DNA from: Beroe forskalii
Taxonomy: Eukaryota; Ctenophora; Nuda; Beroida; Beroidae
Assembly: GCA_011033025.1 (NCBI GenBank)
Contig: WFMF01000502.1
Location: 1-64,000 of the forward strand
Length of the DNA: 64,000 nucleotides
Direction: 5' to 3'
Shown: piece by piece, positions 19,153 to 29,618 of the stretch
How positions within the stretch are numbered: the first letter of the stretch is position 1
How the letters are laid out: every line of letters begins with the position of its first letter
Notes under the pieces: model-generated
The model's database searches: none
Seen by the model: the letters and a program-made list of their open reading frames with translations, nothing else
Told to the model about the DNA's origin: nothing
Program-made: the position numbers and the translations under genes

Positions 19153-20746
19153 ACTGATTTATTGCGGTCTAATAAATAATAAATATCCGTCGGAATAGTC
19201 ATTTATCATCGTTGGGAACCAGTGATTGTTGCAATAACCACCATATCAGGGTTTTGTTATCGCAGTTATAACGAAAGTTTGCCGTTTCTTTGATCTATAT
19301 TCAAGAATTCGATCGCACTGGAATCGTTTAACAATCGAATTTTCAAGCTCAAACTTGTCAAAAGGTCCGTTTATTTCAACCCAGGACCCAGACCCGAGCT
19401 GTGACTAACATTTCGGGACATAGAAGTTCCTATAATAATTACGGCTGTATTTGTACCCGACTAGGTGAAGCCTGAAGCTGAGTGCTAATTCTTTTACTGA
19501 TGTACTAATCATCCGAGGCGGAGCCGAGTTTTGATTATAACAATCTAAATTGACGACCAGTTGCAGTTGTATAATTCTATTAATTATACGGGAATAGTAC
19601 TACAATTTCAAATAGATTATGTCTAGGTTACATTGGCGGTACAATATAACAATGGCTCGAGACAATTGTAATTTCTTAAATAGTGAGTGAGCTGTGTGAC
19701 TCTTAACCTCACGACATTTCACCTCATGGAACTTTAACTCTTTGTACTGAGCCTAAGCATAACCCAAATGTCCTAACCCTGTCCTAGTTTCCTAATCCCT
19801 AACCCTATCCCAGTTCATGACCTTTCTTATAATTTATTAAGTATTACTGGATAAATATCCCAAAATGGCCCCATGATAGTGAGTGTCTGACCATTTAAAA
19901 GCGTCGTGAGGTGACATGCACCTCCTCAGTGACCTCACTCCTGCTCCGACGCAAACCTTTCGTTAAGTAATGTAGATAATTTCGCTATTGATTAATAATG
20001 ATAGTTTAAAAGTTACAATTCTAATCAATCATCTACTCACGGCTTACTATATCACCTATACTTATTAATGACTCATCTCAAGTTACAATTTACCAAATTT
20101 TAGTCGAAGATATGCACTTTCGGCTAAATTCTCATTTTCGCGTAAGGTAGGAAACTCTTATGAAGTATATTTCTGTTAATATTATTTAAACATAAAAACG
20201 TTAAAACATTCGTGCGTCACCCTAATGAATTAGCCATTTATTCGTCCCGTAAGATAATATATCGGGGTTCACGGGGATTACTAACTGGATTTTGGCATTT
20301 CTGAAGGTCGAAGAAAAACAAGCGATAGCCAGCTGCCGCAATAGTTTAAGTTTATACTACATACACGTACATTTGAGACAGAAATTTCATGTGCATATTA
20401 TGTTGTTTTGAGTCACTTCGTTTTGCAATTTTTGTAATTTGACATTCTCCACCCGCGTGTGGCGAGTAGAATTAAACTTCTGATTGTCAGTGCATTAGAA
20501 TCCATTGTGAGTCCATTAAGCTGTCGTCCACGCTTCCAGCCACCGTTTAGAGGACAAACGCGAAAAATAGGCGCTTGAGATGATGAAATTATCATAACTT
20601 GACGTAATAAGTTAAACCGCCTATATGTTTAGCCTAGACTTCTTACGTTTAGCTACCGGTTCGATTATGCCATATCAGGGCATGCCGTATAATGACCAAA
20701 GCTGTGTTCTTGCAACTGCAGAGTACTGAATAATGTCCACTGCGCA
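19153..20746. other. AT-rich intergenic DNA, no gene recognised
   Basis: No coding frame, splice pair or strong repeat could be defended. Around 19730-19830 there are words of the type CCTAACCCTAT / CCTAATCCCTAACCC, a short irregular run only, not telomeric. The minus-strand open frame at 20413-20595 is unsupported. Confidence 0.4.
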
Positions 20747-20830
20747 TTAGTTTACCCACAGGTCCATTTGACATTGGCCAATCAGCGTGCGAGTTGACTG
20801 CAAACTCGTTCGCTGATTGGTCAATGTCGA
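20747..20830. repeat. CCAAT-type inverted-repeat element, copy 2
   Basis: Left half has TTTACCCACAGGTCCATTTG then GACATTGGCCAATCAGCG; right half CGCTGATTGGTCAATGTC. Related copies at 17826-17905 and 21321-21424. Confidence 0.75.
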
Positions 20831-21169
20831 TCAATATAAATATATATTATATACGCGAACTAATATATTTACACCTACAAAAATGTGTTTATTCTTACTA
20901 CATTTGATGGTATATATCTATATGATTTGGTTGATTAGTTGCAATGCGCTGCGTTGTGGCTAGTGTATGGTTTGTAAGCTATTGACAGTCGCGTCATTGA
21001 TATGGTCTGGCATGCTCATTTGAACATTTCAATCGTCTATCTACAGATTTATAATCCAGCGTTTAGTTTAGTTTAGTTGCGTTTAGTTCAGTATACATAC
21101 CGAAGCGTTTAGTTTAAAGTTGAGACATTTCGTCCCGCATGATACAGTAGAATATTGTGATCGTGAATT

Positions 21170-21241
21170 TAACGGGGATTTGTTCCGAGAAAAGCTTTTT
21201 ATTGACGGTGATTTGTTCCGAGAAAAGCTTTTTATTGACGA
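21170..21241 (+). repeat. 36-bp direct duplication
   Basis: GATTTGTTCCGAGAAAAGCT followed by TTTTATTGACG occurs twice in succession with one change. Confidence 0.9.
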
Positions 21242-21320
21242 AGCTACTAACGAATTTCCTTCATGTCAACTTCACTAATTCCCAATTTTCATTGACTCTT
21301 CATTTCACGATTTTCTGACA

Positions 21321-21424
21321 TTAGCTCACCCACAGGTATAGTTGACATTGACCAATCAGCGTGCGAGTCGACAGCCATCTTACGCGCTGATTGGCCAATG
21401 TCAAATGAATCTGCCGGTAGCTAA
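21321..21424. repeat. CCAAT-type inverted-repeat element, copy 3 (most complete)
   Basis: TTAGCTCACCCACAGG at the left end faces CTGCCGGTAGCTAA at the right. Inner arms TTGACATTGACCAATCAGCG / CGCTGATTGGCCAATGTCAA. The total is 104 bp, small enough for a MITE. Confidence 0.82.
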
Positions 21425-21543
21425 TAAATAGTAATAAAATTACCCTGCAGTGTTATTACATTTCGAATTTTTGAGCATTATTGATCATTTTATATCCTTA
21501 TGGAACCCTCTGCAGTTTTCATGAGGGTAAGTAACATACACTT

Positions 21544-21655
21544 ACCTGATCGGGTCAATATTGGTTTAGACCCTCGCCCTACGGGCTCGGGCCAAAACCG
21601 GATACATCCCTCGGGCAGTATCCCAAAATGGACCCGATAGGCGCGTTTCTATGTA
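21544..21655. repeat. GGGTCCATTTTGG inverted-repeat element, copy 1
   Basis: ACCTGATCGGGTCAATATTGG at the left is answered by CCAAAATGGACCCGATAGGCG at the right. The GC-rich centre CCCTCGCCCTACGGGCTCGGG can pair on itself. A second copy lies at 39970-40118. Confidence 0.75.
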
Positions 21656-21690
21656 TTTTATAGTTAATCCTTACATTTATATCCGTATAT

Positions 21691-23151
21691 TTAAAGGACC
21701 AATACACTATAGAATCGAGTTTAAAAAATTAAATGATTAATCATTCAATATTACGCAGCAATTTATTACACACACTTTAGTGAAATTCCGATCTCTCTAT
21801 GTGATCTAATTTCTGAGATACAAGCGTGTAAAGTGTAACTCTGTATTCCGCTATGATACGTCATAAATCACTGCTATCGATTACAATTAGTGCTGCTACG
21901 CCTCTGAGCGCTGTATAAACAATGTATTATGATGGGTGTTGTGTTGTTTTGTTTTGGTTCAGGGGTGCATTGTTTACTCAAATTAGTGATTATGGATGAT
22001 ACCAACTGGTTTCTAGTATTGTGCTAATTATCTAATTTGGTAACATCTTTGAAAAATAATGAAGCAAATGCTTCTGGATCATACATATTATAGGCCGTGA
22101 AAATTAGCAAATCTTGTCTTTCATATTGTAATTTGTAGGTATCATTGTATATTGAAGGTTTTAGTCACTTCCAAGAGTCGATCGGTCGAAACATCCGATG
22201 ATCATAGATAGTATTGTCCAATTGAGCCCATCCGACACCCCAAATTCCCAAAAATTGGTCCAATTAAGTATAGTAATGGGTTGACAATGCTTAATTGATT
22301 TATTGACAACCTTCATTGCAATGTTTCTAACTTTTTTAACTTCTTAAACAAACGCAATGTATCTTCTGGGCAATCTAACTGGGCTAAGAAAATTCAGCTA
22401 ATATTGCTGTGATTATGGTGGTGATTATGGTGGTCACGATGAACATCATAAGTCCTATAATTTAAAATTTCTGATGGGCCCAAGTACGTAATTATAAAGC
22501 CATCTGATAGGATTGAAACTAACGGTGAATGATCAAATCCAATGAGGGTCATTCGAAATCATAAGTTCAATAGTCCAATGACAATAAACTTGACATGTCC
22601 ATTGAACACTCTGAAGAATGAATCTAAGTGGATTCCATGGACTCCAGACCAGTACCTACACTCTACAGTGTTCATACTCTAGCTCTAGGAACCTGACTTC
22701 TGAACTGATTTTAGAAGTGGAGCCAGTAAAACACTAGAGCAGTAGGAGTTAATTTCCTGTCTGTACGGTACCATATTAATCAGTAATGCAAATATACTAT
22801 TACCAAATTAGTTGATCCCTAGTAATTAATTTCCATTCCAAACTATGTAATTATTGTCCGTCAAAAATATTAATTATCAGGATGAAAAAATAAATGACAA
22901 GCAAACAATAATTTCCGACTACGTTCTTATGTAAACTATGATATTACGCAGTGCGTGATACATTCCTCTTCCTGCGAATCAGTGATTTATGACGTAGCAG
23001 CATGATCAAATTATGTACACTTAATATCGCTGTAACTCCGTGTAGAAAGCAGATAGAGAGCTCGGGTTTTCACTAATCTGCATAATTTTATGAAATGAAG
23101 CTGGTAGTAAAATAAAATCGGCAACTTCAGTATAGTGTATTGGTCCTTTAA
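21691..23151. mobile_element. 1.45-kb TTAA-flanked inverted-repeat transposon, copy 1
   Basis: Element 21695-23147 lies between TTAA 21691-21694 and TTAA 23148-23151. Terminal inverted repeats AGGACCAATACACTATA are exact over 17 bases. Subterminal regions are diverged inverted copies, with GATCTCTCTATGTG near the left end against the complement GAGCTCTCTATCTG near the right, and TACGTCATAAATCACTG inverted at about 200 bp from each end. There is no long reading frame, so it is probably non-autonomous. TTAA targets are typical of piggyBac-like transposases, but the termini AGG... are not the usual CCC. The alternative is that TTAA belongs to the terminal repeat. Confidence 0.8.
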
Positions 23152-24194
23152 CAGTTTATACGTTATTAACACAAGATAAAATAGTGACAAAGAGACTTAT
23201 CGAATATAAGTGACACCACCATTATTCGCTATATATGGAAACACACGTTAAATAGAGATAACATAAGGATAAGGAACACTATCGCATAGAAGTGGCGCCA
23301 CCAAGATGCGGTTGATAACTCCATACGCGTGTACAACCATACTTTACTTTGTGTCAAGGTTTATTAGTTTATTTCAGATCTAGCAATCAACATAAAATAC
23401 GCATATGAGTAGAGACTTGTGGCGCCATGAATATAGTGTGTTGCTCCATTTTCATTTGTTTAACCTATTCTTTTGCCACCACGTTTCATGTGTCAGAGTT
23501 TTTTTTCTCGAGTTTATTTCTTGAGTTTATTTCTCGAGTTTTTTAAAAATTTATTTATTTCTTTTTATAATGATAAGCATGCTCTGTGCTACCATGCTCA
23601 ATGCAGCTCGAGGCACTTTATCCTACACTCCTGCTTAGATATTAGGACGCAAGAAAACGCACCAATCACCATGTAGAGGGGCTTGCCACCCTCTCGCAAC
23701 ATTAAATATATGATTTTGCCGGTACATTTACGTGTAAACATTACTTCTAGGCAATCAATCACTTGGCCTTCGTAATTTGTATTCATTCGTTGAATGACCA
23801 TGACACAATGGTTATTATTTATGCATTTATGCTACATTGACTTTTCTGAAAGTCTGAATTTATGAAAGGCGAATGGCTTTTCAATTTTTTTGAACAACTT
23901 CGATCATGAAAACCTTTTTTTCATGAAACACTGATTCATGAATTGCTTTTAAATAGCGTTTTCTTTGATAAAGATTGTTGCGTATATGGCAGGGCAATAA
24001 TACAGTAAATGCACATTTGGGTATTAGAACTACCATCGTGCACATGCATAGATCATTGAAGGGATTGATAAAGACGCGCATAATTAACAATGGGCGCAAT
24101 TCAAACAATTTCTGTCGAAACTACAGTATTTCACGAGTTTTTATCGTTCGATCCATGTGCACACACAATATGGGTTAGTTGTAACAAATCACAC
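23152..24194. other. Intergenic DNA upstream of the Stealth gene, no gene recognised
   Basis: AT-rich. At 23500-23550 there is a short repeat (TCGAGTTTATTTCT / TTGAGTTTATTTCT). Open frames on both strands at 23473-24178 overlap each other without splice context. Confidence 0.4.
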
Positions 24195-24299
24195 TAAACG
24201 CCGCGCACGAGAAATAGGCGGTTCAACGTCATCAACTCACCACATTGAGCTATGATAATGACGTCATCCTGCCCGCCTATTTCTCATGCGCGGCGTTTA
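24195..24299. mobile_element. CRE-bearing MITE, full-length copy next to the Stealth gene start
   Basis: Left end TAAACGCCGCGCACGAGAAA, then TAGGCGG; right end CCGCCTATTTCTCATGCGCG, then GCGTTTA. 105 bp including flanking TA on each side. The body contains CAACGTCATCAACTCACC and TGATAATGACGTCAT, the words that recur as fragments elsewhere in the window. It ends 16 bp before the acceptor that precedes the Stealth start codon. Confidence 0.82.
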
Positions 24300-24331
24300 A
24301 ATCCTCCCACTGCAGCCGGCGTGTGTGCCCC

Positions 24332-24487
24332 ATGAAAACCCTGGCCCGGTTCGTCCTCCTGTCAGTGGTGGTGGTGGGGCTGATCATCCTGTCCCTTCTC
24401 TACAGAGACTCCCACTTCTTCACATACGGAGGGTACTGGGGGGAGGGTACAACGAGTCCACCCACCCGCGACACTAATCCGGTGCAG
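24332..24487 (+). CDS. GNPTAB: Stealth gene exon 1: signal anchor
   Basis: 52 codons, donor GTGCAG|GTACGA. It encodes MKTLARF, a hydrophobic segment of about 17 residues, then a short stem. The ATG was chosen because it gives a basic residue before the membrane segment and lies 16 bp after a plausible acceptor (CCCACTGCAG at 24306-24315). The frame is open further upstream only through the MITE. Confidence 0.8.
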
Positions 24488-27400
24488 GTACGATGTGTTG
24501 TGAAAAGTGAACCATATATCGCTCAATGTAGTGAACCATATCACTCGATGTATTCATTCCTTTTCTTGTTTCATTATTGACTTAATTTGGACATTTATAC
24601 TGGTATTATAGTTTTTTTCGCATCACAGCACTGGAGCATCAAATTGATTAGCATTGCCTACATGGACATTCTGTTATCATTCTGGTAATGATTCTTTCCC
24701 TGAACGTGATTATCTAATATTGATTATGATTTTCACTCCAGAATCGGCCCATACGATGATTTTTCAAGAGAATTTCATTCATTCACATTTTTGCCAAATG
24801 CTAAGAACCGCGATTTTCTAGATGAAATAACAAATCAATGTTCATTATATTATACGTTTATAGCCCCATATAACATTCAACCAGAATATACAAAGCAACA
24901 TGGGCGTGTTGTCACAGTTAATGAGGAACTTTATGGGTTTGTCTCAAAAACTTGAGGATGTGAAGCACCATCTTGAATTGCTTAGTAGCACAGACGTAAG
25001 TTCGTGATATAAACGTAGGTACCTTACTTCCGTTTTCTCTTATCTCGTAGTTTCGTATATTTTGTCTTGGTTTACTAATTTCTTGAATAATTTGTTGGAT
25101 TCCTGGTGAATGGTGATGGGCTCTATTCGAGAAAGATATTAGATCAAATGACTTCCAGCTGATCGCTGATATTAATGACTTTTTCTTATCGTTTCTATTT
25201 TCTAGTTTGATCTCTCAATACGAAATCTAACTGATCGCTGATACCAATGACTTCTTCCTTATCGTTTTTATTTTCTAGTTTGATTTCTCTATACGAAATC
25301 TAGAAGTAGGATATGCATCGAAATTCGAATATTGCATGATGCATCTTGCAAGTTTAGATTAATTAATTACGGTTGACGCAATCCATAACTTACTTCATGC
25401 ATTCTTAATATCTACATACGCTGTTGTCATTGAAGAGTGAGGATAGAGGCTCATTGGGCATTTAGTATTAGAATAATTAAATAGTCTAGTTACCAGAAGA
25501 CTAACGGGTCACACTCTTCCCAGATGCAAGAAATGCATGATGTCGCATGTTCAAGGAAATCTCTAATTCTATTACATAATATTACACAGCGAATGGCTAA
25601 AGACACCCTTTCTCCTCTCACAATACAAGTTGTCTCAATCATGCTATCTCACTATCACCCACTCACCTGATACTAGAGAATACTGAAAGAAATGTAGTCT
25701 ATTTTGACTTATTTGAGTGGAAGTTAAACGCAGAAATGATATATTGTAGACTTGCAGAAATATTTACACCTTGTAAGAACACAATCATACTCAATTTCAT
25801 ATCTCTTGTTTTGTATGGCGCATGCCTCCCTTATTTCCATATCAGCCATCCTTATCTCCATATCTATGGCCTTTCTCCATACAAACACCTCCTTATCTCG
25901 GGCCTTGTCTTCATATCAACACCTCCTTATCTCCATTCCAACACATCCTTATCTCCATACCAACACATCCTTATCCCCTTATCTCCATATCAACACCTCT
26001 CTTATCTCCATACCAACACCTCCTTATCTCCATACCAACACATCCTTATCCCCTTATCTCCATATCAACACATCCTTATCTCCATTCCAACACATCCTTA
26101 TCTCCATACCAACACATTTTTTATCCCCTTATCTCCATATCAACACATCCTTATCTCCATACAAACACCTCCCTTATCTCCAACCAACACCTCCTTATCT
26201 CCGCAGGTGAACTGTGATAATATCGGAGAGAAGTGTATGACGGGTACCTCCCGGTTCCTCCCCATTGACGCGGTCTACACTTGGGTTAACGGCTCTGATC
26301 CGTGGTGGTTGGAGGCTCTTGCCCGGCACAAGAAGGAGGTGCCTGCCGGGGATTTGGTGCCAACTAACATTGGGGCACACAGGTCAGCTTGTTTTACGAT
26401 ATCAAACACTTATTCTCGAAGAATGGAATTATTATCAATGTGAACTCGCTGACAAGGTCAAAGCATCTTTTCTGACATATCTCATCTCCCAGGACATCTG
26501 ATAACGGAGAACTCCGACACTCATTGAGATCCCTCTACCGCTTCGCTCCCTGGGTCCGTCACATCTACCTCGTCACCAGCGGACAGATCCCACACTGGCT
26601 CAACATCCACCACAAACGAGTCACGGTCGTCTCACACGCCGAGATATTCCCAGACAAGACCCACCTCCCCACTTTCAACTCCATGGCTATTGAGTCTCAC
26701 CTTCACCGGATAAGGGGCCTTTCCGAGCACTTCATCTACATGAACGATGACTTTTTCTTCGGAAAACCCGTTGAACCAGAGGATTTCGTGACTTCGAAAG
26801 GGTATAAGGTTCATTGGGGCAAAGCGTGCAATAAGGACTTGAATCAATATGGTGGTCTGGAGTCGCCCAAACGACGGCTCATGGTAGGTTGATCAATGAT
26901 CAATGTACATGTTTGCACTCTTGCATATTTGACTCATTTATCAGGAGATTTGCAGACATTTTGAACAAAATAATTATGATTTATGCTGCTAAAAATCACA
27001 AAATTTTGATAAACTTTGCTCTATTCTAACGTTTTCAGAGTAACGATAAGTACCTGGACGCGGTTATCAACGTCCAGGCAATGTTTGACACCGAGTTTGG
27101 TAAGATGAAAAAGGGCTTGAAACGAGAGGGACCTCCTCACATGCCCTTCATGATGAACAAAACCATCATTGAGGCCTTGGAGCAACGGTAAGGGATGGGA
27201 GAAGTGGGTCAGCTTCGCTGATCGTTCTTTACTTTTATAAGGGGGGGGGGGGAGGTTGCTTGAAATATTGATATTCTGTTACTGTTAACTTTATCTAGAA
27301 CTTAAATTTCGTCTAATCTCTCCCCCTGACGCACGTGGAAATCCCAGGTTCCCGAAGCAGTTCCTGAAAACGTCGACCAATCGACTGCGGAGTTCGGACG

Positions 27401-27969
27401 ACGTAGAGTTTGTCATGGCGTACTACTACTTCATCATCAACTCTGTGCACAACCCCACCCGGACTCAGTTCCTGGAGGCCGTCGATTTCAACCAGGACGG
27501 AGTGATAAGTCCCATTGAAATGGATATGTTAGCTACCCGCATCTATTCCCTCCCTCTTAAGGATCACGACCGGATTAACTTTGATAGTTTCGTGAGGAAC
27601 TGCGCCATTGAGAACGTAATCCCGATCTTTACCCCTCAAAATATCCAGAAATGCGAACACCTAATGCCGTTGGTGGACAAAGCAGCGGAAAGAACGTTTA
27701 TCAACGATTACGATCACGAGATGGTCGACCGCGAGGAGGTATCTTTCAGAATGTTGCAGGGTGACTTAAAAGCGGTCAGAATACAAATGGATTATATCCG
27801 GAGAACAATCACAAAGTTCGTGTGTTTGAACGACGATTTGAGTCACAAAGGGACGGCTGAGGATGATAAAATAGCAAAAGAATATGACAATTTCCACCGG
27901 TCACTATTTCCCGATCCCAGTCCATTTGAACTCCCGGAGGGTTCAGGGAATGTGTTTTTACATATATGA
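24332..27969 (+). CDS. GNPTAB: Compact Stealth-family sugar-phosphate transferase, GNPTAB-like (5 exons, 497 aa)
   Basis: Exons 24332-24487, 26207-26382, 26493-26883, 27039-27187 and 27348-27969 are all phase-consistent. An N-terminal signal anchor ([16 protein letters not shown]) implies a type II Golgi membrane protein. All four Stealth conserved regions are present: CR1 [14 protein letters not shown]2 [11 protein letters not shown] with [22 protein letters not shown]3 [14 protein letters not shown]4 KFVCLNDD. An EF-hand loop ([12 protein letters not shown]) lies between CR3 and CR4, where GNPTAB also has one. GNPTAB transfers GlcNAc-1-phosphate to lysosomal enzymes for mannose-6-phosphate tagging. 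Here the Notch repeats, DMAP-binding region and large CR1-CR2 spacer are absent, and the protein stops at FLHI, where vertebrate proteins go on to a second membrane segment. Target proteins may therefore differ. Confidence 0.88.
24488..25840. other. Stealth gene intron 1, 5' part
   Basis: AT-rich intron DNA. At about 25150-25300 a 75-bp segment (GATCGCTGATATTAATGACT ... ACGAAATCTA) is directly duplicated. No exon could be found here, and exon 1 joins exon 2 in phase 0 without one. Confidence 0.5.
25850..26204 (+). repeat. About 22-bp CT-rich minisatellite abutting the exon-2 acceptor
   Basis: The unit is TCCTTATCTCCATACCAACACA with variants, about 15 units. The last unit, CTCCTTATCTCCGCAG, is itself the pyrimidine tract and acceptor of exon 2, so the array runs right into the splice site. 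All three frames are largely open, giving 131-235-codon frames that are not genes. Confidence 0.9.
26207..26382 (+). CDS. GNPTAB: Stealth gene exon 2: conserved region 1
   Basis: 58 codons plus AG. It encodes [10 protein letters not shown] and then the CR1 signature [12 protein letters not shown], characteristic of hexose-1-phosphate transferases of the Stealth family. Donor ACAG|GTCAGC. Confidence 0.9.
26493..26883 (+). CDS. GNPTAB: Stealth gene exon 3: conserved regions 2 and 3
   Basis: One base plus 130 codons. CR2 ([19 protein letters not shown]) and CR3 ([17 protein letters not shown]), with [17 protein letters not shown] between, match vertebrate GNPTAB nearly residue for residue. This exon holds most of the catalytic core. 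Acceptor TCTCCCAG, donor CTCATG|GTAGGT. Confidence 0.93.
27039..27187 (+). CDS. GNPTAB: Stealth gene exon 4
   Basis: 49 codons plus CG. It encodes [17 protein letters not shown] and later [15 protein letters not shown], corresponding to the PHMPHMIDR segment of GNPTAB. Acceptor GTTTTCAG, donor CAACG|GTAAGG. Confidence 0.88.
27348..27969 (+). CDS. GNPTAB: Stealth gene exon 5: EF-hand, conserved region 4, stop
   Basis: One base plus 206 codons and TGA 27967-27969. Contains the EF-hand loop [12 protein letters not shown] (calcium ligands at D, N, D and E positions), then [15 protein letters not shown] and CR4 [11 protein letters not shown], ending [17 protein letters not shown]. The C-terminal membrane anchor of GNPTAB is missing. 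Confidence 0.9.
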
Positions 27970-28192
27970 TAGATAGCAATGTACTGTTCAGGAGATCAAA
28001 TGTATTGTTAGGTGTTATGAAAGTTTTTAAATTTATTATTGACCTGATTCATTTGATATTCTTCTTTTTGTAATAATTCAGGGGATTCGAGTTATTTATT
28101 TTTTAGTAAGGCTAGTACATATAGAATAATCATATTCAGATGAATATTGTTTCTGTATAAAAGTTTTGACTCATGCCAGAAGTTAGATATAC

Positions 28193-28382
28193 ACTGTGGT
28201 GCCTCGACCTTTTGACGCGCGGTGGGTTAGCGCGCGAAAGTGCTTTTCTATACTAATTTTTGTTTATTTATGTTTGTTTTTAGCGTGCTGCCACACTCAC
28301 TGGCACGCGAAGGAAAAAGTACCAATGCGCGGCATAATATTAATACGCCGCGCCCGAAACTGAAAGGTCGAGACAACACAGT
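28193..28382. mobile_element. 190-bp inverted-repeat element
   Basis: ACTGTGGTGCCTCGACCTTT at the left end faces AAAGGTCGAGACAACACAGT at the right, a 20-bp terminal repeat with two mismatches. The interior is GC-rich near the ends (GACGCGCGG, CGCCGCGCCC). No certain target duplication. Confidence 0.72.
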
Positions 28383-29234
28383 AATTACGTCGAACTAGGA
28401 ATGAAGTTCGACTATATAACTGATTCTATCAGTGAACTAAGTTAAGTAAATCATTTTGATTTCAGATGATAAATTAACAGTTCAAGTTATTTCACCTGTT
28501 ATACCAATACAAATAAATGTCCTCTGCAATTATAGGCGGTATGATATCGTCAATTCACCATTCTACTTCCATTCTTCCGAACCTTTTAATATTTTCACGT
28601 TTGTTATCATTATTGACAAAAATGTCTTACTCTTAGGCGAGGCTATAAGGTAAATTTAAAATTGTTAATTAACTTGTTTGTTTCGATCGAATTGATAATC
28701 TTTGTTTGTGACTATTTAAGCAATATGCTATCGTTTTGATGTTTGGATGATAATATTAAACTTTATAAAATGCAAGATATTCGTTCATGAGGATAAATAT
28801 GCTATATTTACTTAAACTATTAATATCATTTCATGAAAATATTAACTTATTAAGTGATACTATTGGATTAAATAAAAAAGGGAGTTCGTCTATGCGATAT
28901 GGAGATCTGCCAAAGTAATTGTATCTAATAAGTTCGATATTTAACTCCTCCAAAAACTTTCAGTTTTTTGTGTGTCCCGACAAATTGACAAGTATGGTTC
29001 ATGGAATCCTAAATTAGTTACAATAAGGTAAATCACTTGCCAGCGCAGTGCTCAGGTTTCAGTTGGAGGACCATGTTCGCGGTATCTGCTCGTCTGGCTT
29101 TATCTTGAGTTGTTTTGCTTCTTGCAGAATGGCACAGGGGGAACAGAAGCAAACTGTCAGGAAGTCGTTTAGTTTGGATCCCTGGGCGGATATGAAGGAA
29201 TTATTAATTAAACTTAAGTTCAAACTACAGTGAA
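28383..29234. other. Intergenic DNA, one weak exon candidate
   Basis: Mostly AT-rich. At 29129 an acceptor-like tract TTGCTTCTTGCAG precedes AATGGCACAG and a short open frame MAQGEQKQTV ... KELLIKL ending at 29233. It has a coding-like composition but no donor, partner exon or family match, so it is not called as a gene. Confidence 0.35.
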
Positions 29235-29408
29235 AGTTCGAACTGCAGTTTTATAATTTGTGTGCGCGGCGTTAGACTTAGTTTGCGCGGCGTAAGAGTA
29301 AGTTTGCGGGGCGTAAATACGCAAAACATGTCTGTACGCCGCGCAAACTTATAGTTATACGCCGCGCAAACTGATACGCCGCGCACACAAAATTGCAGTT
29401 CGAACTGC
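29235..29408. repeat. 174-bp GC-ended palindromic element
   Basis: AGTTCGAACTGCAGTTTTAT near the left end and AAAATTGCAGTTCGAACT at the right. Inner arms contain GTGTGCGCGGCGT / ACGCCGCGCACAC and several further GCGCGGCGT words in opposite orientation on each side of the centre. Confidence 0.85.
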
Positions 29409-29514
29409 CACAGCTATAGCCTATAAGTATAGGTGGGATGCGTCCCATTATTCTTGGGCCTGTTGCTTGTTGTTACAGATATTTCATTTTTTTTATTTTA
29501 TCAATCTCCGCAAA

Positions 29515-29618
29515 GGCCAAGGTTGTCAGGCGTTGCCTGACCCCCTCGCGCGCGCGCGACGACTCGCAGAGTTTAAAATTTGAAATAATGGGTCTGACGA
29601 CGTCAGACAAGGCCAAGG
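29515..29618. mobile_element. 88-bp MITE with 8-bp target duplication
   Basis: Element 29523-29610 begins TTGTCAGGCGTTGCCTGACC and ends GGTCTGACGACGTCAGACAA. It is flanked on both sides by GGCCAAGG (29515-29522 and 29611-29618). The core holds CCCTCGCGCGCGCGCGACGA. Eight-base duplications suit hAT-type transposition. A second copy sits inside the 43-bp array. Confidence 0.85.

Noticed and set aside
19730..19830. CCTAACCC-like words considered as interstitial telomere repeat
   Set aside because: Only a few irregular, non-contiguous copies.
25736..26443. 235-codon plus-strand open frame running into the Stealth exon 2
   Set aside because: The N-terminal part is array translation (repeats of SPYQH). 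The exon has its own acceptor at 26206 and joins exon 1 in phase.
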